Shown here piece after piece: positions 54,602 to 64,000 of a stretch of 64,000 nt of DNA. The translations under genes were made by a program, and so were the position numbers. Position 1 is the first letter of the stretch. Each line of letters begins with the position of its first letter. Below the pieces are notes generated by a model, which ran no database searches, was not told the DNA's origin, and was given only the letters and a program-made list of their open reading frames with translations. Source of the DNA: Punica granatum (taxonomy: Eukaryota; Streptophyta; Magnoliopsida; Myrtales; Lythraceae); NCBI RefSeq assembly GCF_007655135.1, contig NC_045130.1:30562605-30626604 (forward strand), written 5' to 3'.

Positions 54602-56359
54602 ATGGAAGCCAAGCGAGACCTCCAGCCCCGCCCCCACTCCCCGGCCTACACGGCCCTCCTTCGGGCAGGGCCACGGCTCAAGCAACTCCAACAAGCCCAC
54701 GCCCACCTCGTAGTCATCGGGTCCCACCAGACCCGGTCCCTCCTCACCAAGCTCATCACCCTCGCCCTCTCCACAGGCTCGATGTCGTATGCCCGCAAGC
54801 TTTTCCTCACCGTCCCAGACCCCGACTCGTTCCTCCTCAACTCCCTCATCACCTTCTCCTCCAAGTCCAACTTCCCCAACGATGCCCTCCTGTTCTACCG
54901 CAGGATGGTCCTCTCCAACCTCCCCCCATCGAACTACAGCTTCACTTCTGTCATCAAGTCCTGCGCCGACTTATCGGCTTTAAGCCTCGGGATGAGCGTC
55001 CACGCCCATGTTTTGGCACATGGGTATGGCTCGGACTGCTTCGTTCAGTCTGCTCTGGTGGCGTTCTATAGCAAATGCGGGGACATAGGGGCTGCGCGCA
55101 GGGTGTTTGATCAAATGCCTGAGAGAAGCATTGTCGCTTGGAATTCGATGATTTCTGGTTACGAGCAAAACGGGCTTGCTAAAGAAGCGATCAATGTTTT
55201 TAACTCGATGAGGGGTTCAGGTTTTGAGCCCGACTCCGCGACTTTTGTTGGAGTGCTGTCGGCTTGTGCCCAATTGGGGGATTTGGGCTTGGGGAGTTGG
55301 GTTCATGATTATGTGGAGAGGAAGGGGCTTGATGTGGATGTGGTGTTGGGGACTTCTTTGATCAACATGTATGCAAGGTGCGGGAGTGTCAACAAGTCAC
55401 GAGAAGTTTTCGATTCGGTGGGTAAGAAGAATGTTATTGCGTGGACTGCGATGATTTCTGCATATGCAACTAGCGGTTATGGACACCAGGCGATCGAACT
55501 TTTCAGCCAAATGCGAACTCATGGGCCCCGACCTAATAAGATCACTTTTGTGGCAGTATTAACTGCCTGTGCCCATGCCGGGCTAGTAAACGAAGGGCGT
55601 CGGGCTTTCTCGAGCATGAAGCATGATTACGCCCTGGAGCCTATAATTGAGCACTATGTCTGCATGGTTGATATGCTCGGGCGAGCTGGTCTTTTGAATG
55701 AGGCCTATCGGTTCATCAAAGAATCAATTCCTGGGGATACTCCGCTTGCTGTCTGGACTGCAATACTTGGAGCCTGCAAGATGCATAAAGATTTCGATCT
55801 TGGAGTAATGGTCGCAGAGCATCTCCTGGAAGCCGAGCCTGAGAATCCCGGGCATTATGTGATGCTCTCGAACATCTATGCCTTGGCAGGAAGGCGGGAC
55901 AGGGTCCAGGTGGTCCGGAACTTGATGATCAATAGAGGGCTAAAGAAGCAGGTCGGCTATACCACGGTGGAGGTCGGTCAAGAGACCTATCTGTTTAGCA
56001 TGGGAGATAAGTCTCATCCCGAGACCGGCAAAATTTACGAATTTTTAGACGAGCTGATGTCAAAGTGCAGGGAGAAGGGCTATACTCCGCTGAGTGATTC
56101 TTTGATGCACGAATTGGAAGGGGAAGAGAGGGACTATGCCCTTAGATTTCACAGCGAGAAGCTAGCGATAGCGTTCGGGCTTTTGAAGACCCAAGGCGGA
56201 GCAACAATTAGGATTGTGAAAAATCTCCGCATGTGTGAAGATTGTCACTCGGCATTTAAGTTTATATCGATTGTTGCCGAGAGAGAAATCATAGTCCGGG
56301 ACAAGCTTCGATTCCATCATTTTAAGAATGGGTCATGCTCGTGTCTAGACTATTGGTAA
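54602..56359 (+). CDS. PLS-class PPR protein with E, E+ and DYW domains
   Basis: A single-exon gene for 585 residues. PLS-type PPR motifs run from about residue 80 to 390, with cores such as VAWNSMISGYEQNGLAKEAI, VLGTSLINMYARCGSVNKSREVF and IAWTAMISAYATSGYG. The E and E+ regions follow (VWTAILGACKMHKDFDLG, YVMLSNIYALAGRRDRV). The C-terminus is a complete DYW deaminase-like domain: zinc-binding and catalytic His517-Ser-Glu519 in FHSEKLAIAFG, Cys545-x2-Cys548 in MCEDCH, and the terminal tripeptide DYW. Such proteins act in C-to-U editing of plastid or mitochondrial RNA. The N-terminus is not a strong targeting peptide by eye. The gene is convergent with the DUF2921 gene, 332 bp apart. Confidence 0.95.
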   Translation: MEAKRDLQPRPHSPAYTALLRAGPRLKQLQQAHAHLVVIGSHQTRSLLTKLITLALSTGSMSYARKLFLTVPDPDSFLLNSLITFSSKSNFPNDALLFYRRMVLSNLPPSNYSFTSVIKSCADLSALSLGMSVHAHVLAHGYGSDCFVQSALVAFYSKCGDIGAARRVFDQMPERSIVAWNSMISGYEQNGLAKEAINVFNSMRGSGFEPDSATFVGVLSACAQLGDLGLGSWVHDYVERKGLDVDVVLGTSLINMYARCGSVNKSREVFDSVGKKNVIAWTAMISAYATSGYGHQAIELFSQMRTHGPRPNKITFVAVLTACAHAGLVNEGRRAFSSMKHDYALEPIIEHYVCMVDMLGRAGLLNEAYRFIKESIPGDTPLAVWTAILGACKMHKDFDLGVMVAEHLLEAEPENPGHYVMLSNIYALAGRRDRVQVVRNLMINRGLKKQVGYTTVEVGQETYLFSMGDKSHPETGKIYEFLDELMSKCREKGYTPLSDSLMHELEGEERDYALRFHSEKLAIAFGLLKTQGGATIRIVKNLRMCEDCHSAFKFISIVAEREIIVRDKLRFHHFKNGSCSCLDYW

Positions 56360-56691
56360 TGAATTTACTATTGGATTGACAGTGAGCCTGATTTTGCTCT
56401 ACAGAGTGTTCACTAGATGATTCTTTCTACACAATCGAAAATGATTATCAGTCAACAAGCGAAGATAGCCCGATGTAGCCGGTGGGCGATAACTCGAAAT
56501 CGGGTCATGATCTGTAACGGAGACAAATTCTGAAACAGAGAGGCAAACTGGAATTGCAACTTTTGTAACGTGTAATCTGTAAAGAGTTTAGATTAAAGGA
56601 TTAAACTCTATGGCAGCAGTAAAACGATAAAATTTTCAACTGTTTCGACATCCCCAACTATCGAAGGTTCTCAATACATAGACTCAGAACT
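56360..56691. other. Convergent 3' region of two genes
   Basis: The interval should contain the 3' UTRs of the DYW PPR gene (plus) and the DUF2921 gene (minus). No other feature is seen. Confidence 0.5.
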
Positions 56692-59568
56692 CTATAATTC
56701 ATCATTGCTAATCGAAGGAACCTTTTCGTATACATTGGAACCTCTAATCCTTTTCGGGAGAATGCACCTACCTCCAAACCGCTGCTGCAAGAACACAAGA
56801 ACCGCAAACAGCAACCCACCACAAGGAATGATGATGTCCCAGGCAGTGGAGTAGAAATCCATCCTATGGTTTGCATAGATGTACGATAAGTCGAGGTACC
56901 ATGGGGAGATGTGGGCCCTGATGAGATCATATGCGTGAGGCAGGAGCCTAACAATTGTGGTCCCCATGTAAAAGGAAGAAGCAAGAGGTTTCTCCCTTGA
57001 GTCGAAGAAGAGGTTGAAGAGTATCTGAGGGAGGAGAAACCCGTCGAGTACTAAGCCCGCATAAGATTTGAGGTGTCCCCATAGTGAGACCTGCTGGTAC
57101 CTGAGTCGTTTGTGTAGCCATAGTCCTTTTCGGGCTAATCGGGAGGATGTGCCCAAGTGGGAATTCTTCCACAGGTAAACCAAGAGAGCGATCAAGCCGC
57201 CACTAAGGTAGAGTGGAAAAGACACATATAGGACCTTTTTCTCGGAGACCCATAAAACCGTTCGGGTTTCCTCGGCATTTCTTGCAGACCAAGTCAACTG
57301 GAGAAGACGGAGCTGTAAAAGGAAAGCCACCATTGTCACCACCCTCACTATCACTTCCTTTGCTTCCAGCCAACCCCCAGCGCTGTTGAGGACAGCATTC
57401 TTCTGAGTGGTGTTTCCGGTGAAAAGGGCTTCAAAGTTTAACAGGAGAGGGATCATAAGACCCAAAGTGAGGACTATGAGCATCACGATAGATATGAAAG
57501 GAAGCACTTCTGGTTGTTTCTTCACGTGGAAGAGCTGCAAGCTGAGGAAGATGCACGTGAGAGAATTGGAAACAAGAAGCATAATGATCTCGAGATCCAT
57601 TCTCCAAATGGATTCTGCCGCTTGGCCAAAATAAATCGAACTGGAGGACACCTCGAGACGGTTGAAGTAGAGAGGATCAGACTTCTCCCTAAGGCTCTCG
57701 ATTGAACCTTTGATTTTCTCACCTGATTTTGCCTTCAAGGGGGGGAACTGAACGGTCACCCGAATTTCACAATCAATGGCATTCCTTCTCTTCACAGTTT
57801 GATTACTCCGTGCAGCCTGCAAACACCCTATCATGCACAAAGACCCGACCTCTCTATCATATACTCCTTCCGAAAAAATCTCGAAAAGTTTTGCTGAGCG
57901 ATCATCTCCAGCACCAATGCTAAACTTAGAATTAGCTGGGACCCTGAAGCTCAATGTGTAACTGATATTCTGCAAAGTGCCTTGGGTTGTATTCAGCTGA
58001 ACGGGCACTGCACTCACTGTTCGGTTTGTTCCAGGAAAAAAATGTCCCCCATAATAAGACCACTGATAATGCTGATCACCAACAGATAGCGGGGCTGAGT
58101 AGCCACGCGCGACATTTCCCTTGCTATCTCTCACAGACAAGTCAAACATCATATCGCGTGAGCTCCAATCAGGATAAGTCTTCCCCTTCTGTTTTGCATT
58201 CTTAAAATTCACACAGGAATTTCTCACACGCTCCATCATAGTATACTCATATTTCACGCCCGGGAAGGTCATGCCAGAAACCTGAAGATGGACTTTCTCA
58301 AAGAAACTGGGATCGTTCTTTGTCTTACTGCTCCAAATCTGACCTGATAATGGACTCCTGCTCCTTATGGAGATGGTTGCAGAAACCCTCAGGCACAGCT
58401 TAATCGAGCAATCTCCAACAAAAGCGCTGGCTAAAGAATCCGAAAAGTTCAGAAACCGACACACATCAAGGCATAGCCGGTTCTCCTTCCCGTCCCACTC
58501 CCCTTCCCCAATTAACGCAGTGCTAGGATCAAAACCATAGTAATCAACATTGTAGTAGAAGTTGTTGGAGCTTCGAAACTTCAATAACATCTGCAACTTT
58601 CCCTGGTCCGAGCACCGAATCTCTTTCAATATAACAGCAGTAGGCAACAACTGGACATCAGTACCGATCGGATTGCAATTACGAGAAGCCTCACAAGCAC
58701 TCCCATACTCCAACTCAAAAGCGGAATTCCACCTGAACAGCGAGCACACGTCTTGACGTAACTTCTCGAGTGACAAATTCTCTCCGCCACCATCATCGAA
58801 TTCACTAAAAATGCCTTTCCCGCTCTCTCCGCCCTCTTTCTTAATCAGTGTGTACTCATACTCTGCACTTTTACTCAGACCCAACAAAGAAACAGGAACA
58901 TAAGGATGATTCAAAGCATCATCACTACTCAAACTTTCTAAAGCGCCAGTAATCAAGCTATCATTAATGCTCGGTTTAGTCGGAAAATTGAGCTTAAAGA
59001 CTGCATCGAGGGACTTCAGCGGACCGCCATCCTCGTGAAACAAGCTTGAGCCTACCATACAGAGCTTCCCCTTGGGCTGCGACCAGTACCCGAAAAGATT
59101 GAACCTTGGCCTTGACGGTCTGGAAGAGAATCTCGGGCCGCGAACTCGGAAGGTCCTCTGCAGCCCCCGGCGAGCAGTCGAGTTCACGGAATTCAACCCC
59201 ATCACAGCAGGGTCCATCAGAAGCAGGCTCCCCCTGAGCTTCAACTGCCCAGGGTTCTCGGTCTTGACGCCCCATTGAGGCTGGAACGACGCCGCGGTGA
59301 GGGAGTTGACGGCCGAGGACGATGCGGAGAAGTAAACCCCGAGCGAATGAGTCAACTCGCTGCTGGGGATCGCCTTCTCGGACGTGATCAGGGTCGACTT
59401 GGGGAGGGTCTGCTCGCAGTGCTGGGCGTAGAACTCCTCGAAATTGGATACCGCGATCCTCGATGTGGCCGCCGGGATTGCGAGGAGGATGATCAAAGCT
59501 AAAAGAAGGGGACTTGGTGATGAAACGTTACCCATTGAGGCTCGATCGGGTCTCCGACCGAGCTCCAT
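56692..59568 (-). CDS. DUF2921-family multi-pass membrane protein
   Basis: An intronless gene for 958 residues. A signal peptide or anchor follows the second methionine (MGNVSSPSPLLLALIILLAIPAATS, from residue 12), so the true start may be either ATG. A long luminal or extracellular region of about 600 residues follows, with many potential N-glycosylation sites and repeated paired-Cys segments. The C-terminal third contains several hydrophobic segments, including IIMLLVSNSLTCIFLSL, FISIVMLIVLTLGLMIPLLL and IIIPCGGLLFAVLVFL. This layout and phrases such as LCMVGSSLFHEDG and YSYYGGHFFPG-like blocks are those of the plant DUF2921 family. The related FLYING SAUCER proteins end in a RING finger; this protein does not (it ends YEKVPSISNDEL). 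The molecular function of RING-less members is not known to me. Confidence 0.88.
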   Translation of the reverse strand: MELGRRPDRASMGNVSSPSPLLLALIILLAIPAATSRIAVSNFEEFYAQHCEQTLPKSTLITSEKAIPSSELTHSLGVYFSASSSAVNSLTAASFQPQWGVKTENPGQLKLRGSLLLMDPAVMGLNSVNSTARRGLQRTFRVRGPRFSSRPSRPRFNLFGYWSQPKGKLCMVGSSLFHEDGGPLKSLDAVFKLNFPTKPSINDSLITGALESLSSDDALNHPYVPVSLLGLSKSAEYEYTLIKKEGGESGKGIFSEFDDGGGENLSLEKLRQDVCSLFRWNSAFELEYGSACEASRNCNPIGTDVQLLPTAVILKEIRCSDQGKLQMLLKFRSSNNFYYNVDYYGFDPSTALIGEGEWDGKENRLCLDVCRFLNFSDSLASAFVGDCSIKLCLRVSATISIRSRSPLSGQIWSSKTKNDPSFFEKVHLQVSGMTFPGVKYEYTMMERVRNSCVNFKNAKQKGKTYPDWSSRDMMFDLSVRDSKGNVARGYSAPLSVGDQHYQWSYYGGHFFPGTNRTVSAVPVQLNTTQGTLQNISYTLSFRVPANSKFSIGAGDDRSAKLFEIFSEGVYDREVGSLCMIGCLQAARSNQTVKRRNAIDCEIRVTVQFPPLKAKSGEKIKGSIESLREKSDPLYFNRLEVSSSSIYFGQAAESIWRMDLEIIMLLVSNSLTCIFLSLQLFHVKKQPEVLPFISIVMLIVLTLGLMIPLLLNFEALFTGNTTQKNAVLNSAGGWLEAKEVIVRVVTMVAFLLQLRLLQLTWSARNAEETRTVLWVSEKKVLYVSFPLYLSGGLIALLVYLWKNSHLGTSSRLARKGLWLHKRLRYQQVSLWGHLKSYAGLVLDGFLLPQILFNLFFDSREKPLASSFYMGTTIVRLLPHAYDLIRAHISPWYLDLSYIYANHRMDFYSTAWDIIIPCGGLLFAVLVFLQQRFGGRCILPKRIRGSNVYEKVPSISNDEL

Positions 59569-61119
59569 TGACGTGGGGCAGAGAGGAGAAACACAGACAC
59601 AATGGGAATGGCTCAGCTATGGTGGGAGAGGACTACGAGGAAGAAGAAAAGGGGATGTGGGGAATCTCAAAGGTGGCAGCCATTGTAGCCGTTTTCGAAG
59701 CTTCGTCTATACGTGCGAGGGAGTTTTCGATGGCGCCGAGTCGCCGGAAAGAGATTCGACTCAGGTATGAAGATTTCATTCTCAGATTTTGCAGGCGAGG
59801 ACTTTTGTAATTTGCAACAGTTAGTCCTCCGTTTTTGTCGAAATCATAAAAAGATACCCAGAAGTTCTCTAAATGAAACGAACCGGTCCCAAGTGTAACT
59901 ACAATTCGTAGCAATGACATGTTCTGTTCTTTAATTGCAGAGACTTCGAGAGCCTGGTGGGCCGTGTGGAAGGGGACTATTTGTAATTTCGAGTACGATT
60001 TGACTGAATAAGTCTTCAAAAATACTTTTACCTAATCGTCTCAATTCGCAATTTTTGTATTCAGTACTTCTCCATTAGTCAACTACCCTCCAATCGAGTT
60101 TAACCAAAAAGATCGTGACCCGACCACTCTAGACGATACATAACGGTGGTGATGGTCGGTCCCGGAGTAGACTGATCTCATCTGCATGCATATAGAATGG
60201 ATTGGATGTTCACACCTCTATTCATGGAAGTCCAGTATAGAATAAGTAACGCGGTAATTACTCGGTGCAACTGTAAATAACACTTTCAAGTGACGGCATT
60301 TAAGACAAAAATTAAATCATTGCCCTTGAATGGCATAAAGATGTATCCATCATACTTGCCTGAAAATGTGCAAGGACTGCCTCAAGAAGGCTTATTTTCA
60401 TCACGCCATTTAATGAATCACAACTAATTTGTATAGAGAAGCGAATACGCTCTCAATTAAGCCGATGGGACTGATGAACAGAAATTCACGTTGAAAGAAC
60501 TTTATCTTAGTCGAGGCCCAATTGAATTTTCCATATACCGGGGTTCACACCAAAAAAAAGAAACGAATACGCTCTCAATTAAGCCGATAGGACTGATGAA
60601 CTGAAATCAAGAAAACCATTTCCGTTCGAAGTCACATACATTAGTTGGTTGGAAGAGAAACAGTTGCCATAGACCGAACAATCCCAAAGATACTCACTCG
60701 AAAAGGAAGAATTCCTCTTAACTTATTGTACATAGACTTTCTATTCTGAAGCTACGCAGGTCTTAATCACCTACTTAAACTTTCTCCTTACATATGAAGG
60801 GCAACCTGGTATCTGATCACCACAAGGTTGAAGGAAAAGTAGACGAGGAAATAAACAGATACGGCTTCATCAGACTCAGAGATGTTTCTATTCGAAATTT
60901 GCTCAAAATTGCAAATACTAGATAGAAGAGAAAGAATTTCAGACCGATACCGGGCCCTTGACAGTTCACACCACCATCCTACAACACATGCTTGACGGTG
61001 CACACTGATATCGTACCCTCATAGTACTGGCAACGGAGGCTCATCATTTGGTGTCAGATCATACCAGACTACGGGATGGAGATTGTTATTGCCTCATTAT
61101 GTCCAACAGGAGGCGATCC
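59569..61119. other. Intergenic with a 50-bp diverged duplication
   Basis: The right-hand part of 59569-59900 is the promoter side of the DUF2921 gene. At 60443 and 60564 the phrase CGAATACGCTCTCAATTAAG CCGAT(G/A)GGACTGATGAAC is repeated 121 bp apart, with diverged sequence between. No gene was recognised. Confidence 0.5.
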
Positions 61120-63013
61120 TCAAGCAGCGACTGCAACCTTCTCGGGCTTCTTGACAGCTGCCTTCACAGGCTTCACAGGTTCAGTGGTTTGAGGTTTCTC
61201 GATTCCTTGAATGTCAGTTATCCTTAACTTGGTCAGTTCCTGAAAGTTCAGAACAATCAGTTAGGAGGGAAAAATACAAATGGCAGTAGACTTTCAGCAT
61301 CCAGACTGATGGCGTACCTGCCGGTGTCCCTTAGTTCTTCGGTAGTTCTTCCTTCTCTTTTTCTTAAATATAATTACTTTTGCATCTAATGCCTAAAAAG
61401 ACAGAAATATAGAAGAGAATTAGTCCTCATCTGCTCCTTCTATCATGATATAGGCTAGAAAGATAACCACACTACTGAGACAAGGAGCTAATGCATTGCT
61501 CTTTCCTTCAATTTCTAATGTCAAACAATAACGACATAACAAATTCTTACAATATAATTTTGTAGCTCAAAAGCAACAAGAAGACAATCTGCACTATACG
61601 TGAAACTTACATGCTCCTCAACAACTGCATGGACAGTTGCAGTTGGAACTGTGGGCCTGCCGACTATTGTCTGAGTCGTCGAGCCAAGTAATAGAACTTT
61701 GTTCAAGATCAGCTGCAGCAGTCAAACATGGGAACATAAATACTACCACTAGGTGGAAAAAACTTCCAGATGGTGCAGGTAGTAGCTATGAGGCAAAATC
61801 TGGCAATTGGAGGTAAACTTTAGAACCATGGTTGTTTATGATTAGGAATACGTGCAAAACAGTCGACACCACGGACACACGTTACTGACAAACAGATAAC
61901 TTCACAAAATTTTTCTCAGAAAATGATACAAACTTTCCAAAGCTACTTTTCTCTGAGACTTAAATTAAAACATAGCATGGAGACATTGTAAAGAGATCAT
62001 TACTCGCAAATATACTGAATATGTTTACTTGAAACAGCAACTCCGGTATAGGGAATCGGGAACGACAAGCAAAAAGGCACCAGTGCTCCAGAAAATTTCA
62101 AGCTTAAGAGCTGGTAGTTAACTGATAATTCTTAGTAGGCAGCAAGACACCATAGTGAAATTTGTACTCGTAATAAGAGTCTAAACTATTCCAAAAATCA
62201 AGGCAGGAAAATGGAAACATACACAATCGAAAATCTTTCAAGGCATATTTAATCAGACTCGCCAACCGACCAGTAGTTTCACAGAAATTCGGATGCATTT
62301 CCACATGAATCTAATTATCGAGGCTTCTTATTACATTCAAAGATAATCCATTTCTACATCATCAACAAAACTCGACAATTTTACGCAATGGAGGCTTCTA
62401 ATCTATCTAGTCGGGTGCAATCCTGTGAGAGAGAGCGACCTACCTTGTCATTGACATTGCAGAACTTGAGGCTCTCCGTGAAGATGCTGTCGCCATTGCT
62501 CACCTTGAACTGGTGCGAACCAATCTACACATTAAAACACCTCAAATCAATTCGTAAAAGTTTACATTTCTCAAATGGAAGCGCAGGATCACCAATCGAT
62601 CACCAAACCTGAACAACAGCAAATACAGGCTCGTACGGCTTGAACAACTGATCCGACTCCTGCAGCGGTCCAACGACTTTGTATCCGATGGCAGCAGCCT
62701 CTGCTTCCTTCTCCTCCGGAGAGTACACTCTCATCACGTTCGACGGGCAATCGTCCTCGCTCTCGCTCCCTTCCTCCCCTTCGCCATCGGAATCGCTGTC
62801 CCTGCTACCGGAGCTGAATAGGCGCGCATGGCAAAAGCGAGCGCACGGAGAGGGCTCAGGGTAAGAGATTGGTGTTTCGGGAGACGGCATTGTGGTTCTC
62901 AAAATAGAGGGACCATAGAGACGGAGAGGTTCGAGCCTCTGGGGCGGTGGAGCGGAGGAGAGGAGGGCCGCCGTGCGGCGCGTGAGCGCGTGGAGGCAAC
63001 GCCGGCTCCCCAT
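61120..63013 (-). CDS. NFD1: Organellar (mitochondrial) 50S ribosomal protein L21
   Basis: Five exons (63013-62609, 62524-62444, 61712-61611, 61392-61318, 61239-61120) encode 260 residues in continuous phase. After a basic, Ser/Arg-rich mitochondrial-type N-terminus (MGSRRCLHALTRRTAALLSS) and an acidic Ser linker (DSDSDGEGEEGSESEDD), the L21 domain runs from about residue 128: FAVVQIGSHQFKV, LILNKVLLLGS, VGRPTVPTATVHAVV and the RNA-binding KVIIFKKKRRKNYRRTKGHRQ, followed by TKLRITDI. The sequence corresponds to Arabidopsis NUCLEAR FUSION DEFECTIVE 1, a mitochondrial L21 needed for polar-nuclei fusion. The Lys/Pro/Val-rich tail (EPVKPVKAAVKKPEKVAVAA) is an extension beyond the bacterial-type core. 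Confidence 0.93.
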
Positions 63014-64000
63014 TGATGAGATTCAGTGGTTCTCTCTGATTTCGTTAGGGGAATAGGGTTTTGGAGGGTTTAATCGACTGCGTTTGCAATTGCGAGGCGT
63101 AATTTTCTGAATTGCTATTTTGCCCCTCAATTTTCATTTGTTTGTTCTCACCACCTGTACTAAAGACCAGAAAACATATTAGCCCCCATTACCCTCATTT
63201 TTAGGAGGAATATTATTTAGTTACCTTCGATTTGATTCTATTGAGTAATAAATAACTTTTTACACCGTATCTAATAAAATTGACCGATTGTAGTTTTACC
63301 AAAATTTGTCATGGTATTAGAGTGCAGATGCGATAACGCGACAAACGTGTTTACTTCCCACTTAATTAAATTTGTGTGATGGCCTTCAAAACTGATCCAA
63401 TTATACCGCATCTAATTAGGTTAATTGATTTTCAAAAATGATGATACTCCTTCTTCGAGTCATTTTTCTCGTGAGCTATTTCTCAAAATACAAAATAAAT
63501 CAATGTTTAGTAATTTTACCTTATCTACTAAACTATTTTGGTGCTACCAAGGTTTGATTTCGAACTTGGCTAACTGAAATAAGATCAAAACTGACCTAGG
63601 AATGGATGCTTACTCTGGGTCATGTTAATCTAGCTGTAGATCTTTAAGTTGACGGCGAGGGCATTCAAGATTTTGAGAAATTAAAATAAAATGGATACTA
63701 GAACCATGGACATCCCTTATATTATATAATAAAAAATGGACGCGTTTAATAACTTTAAATGAATTAAGTTTGTTTGGTAAGTAAAAGAAAAAAAGGATTT
63801 TTATCCCCCTCATGGTTTCACTTTTTTTTTCAAATCTATCATGTGCTTTTAAAATTATAAAAAATATTCAATGGTTTATATTTTTTTTCAAATTTATCCC
63901 GACATTATATTTTCCGTTAATGAAACGTAAGTAAGCTCCAAATCTATCCCATGATTTTAATTTTTTCTCAAATCTATCCCATAGTTTTAATTTTTTTCTC
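63014..64000. other. Upstream region of NFD1, then AT-rich repeats
   Basis: 63014-63110 is the leader/promoter side of the L21 gene, GC-richer than what follows. At 63820-64000 a phrase of the type TTTTTTCTCAAATCTATCCCATGRTTTTAA is repeated four or five times with decay, running off the window. No gene is seen. Confidence 0.5.

Overview
This window is nuclear DNA from a flowering plant, most probably a dicot. The evidence is multi-exon genes with GT-AG introns, plastid- or mitochondrion-targeted proteins, two PPR proteins (one of the land-plant DYW class), an LSD1-type zinc-finger protein, a DUF2921 membrane protein, and AT-rich intergenic DNA full of plant transposons. The species cannot be fixed from the sequence alone.

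Genes from left to right: a decayed partial copy of the RNA polymerase II subunit 2 gene (1-1973, minus); a P-class PPR gene (2195-3628, minus); an LSD1-like zinc-finger gene with a very long acidic N-terminus (22350-25835, minus, 4 exons); the intact RNA polymerase II second-largest subunit gene NRPB2 (29165-37341, minus, 25 exons); an orphan two-exon gene remnant (43.66-44.2 kb, plus); a plastid-type phosphoglycerate-mutase/phosphatase-like gene (50539-53415, plus, 7 exons); a DYW-class PPR gene (54602-56359, plus, intronless); a DUF2921 membrane protein (56692-59568, minus, intronless); and the organellar ribosomal protein L21 gene NFD1 (61120-63013, minus, 5 exons). These are ordinary housekeeping or organelle-support genes, not an operon or cluster.

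Mobile DNA explains most of the rest. A very young, apparently intact Ty1/copia element lies at 5352-10768 (target duplication AAACG, LTRs differing by one substitution and one 23-bp repeat unit). A complete hAT element with a broken transposase (13655-18017, 8-bp target duplication CATTTATC) sits inside a non-autonomous Helitron (12917-18372). A second member of that Helitron family (46692-49440) is swollen by internal ~400-bp duplications. A 334-bp Helitron-like insertion (41875-42208) can be compared with its own empty site in neighbouring repeat copies. At least four MITE families are present, one of them trapped in the same intron of both NRPB2 copies.

No novel multi-gene system was found. 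The points most worth following are the copia insertion that may have separated the PPR promoter from its leader, the Helitron pair with nested hAT, the decay of the NRPB2 partial duplicate, and the acidic expansion of the LSD1-like gene. Exon borders were placed by eye from protein-family conservation, splice signals and codon phase; they should be good to the base in most cases but are not supported here by transcripts.
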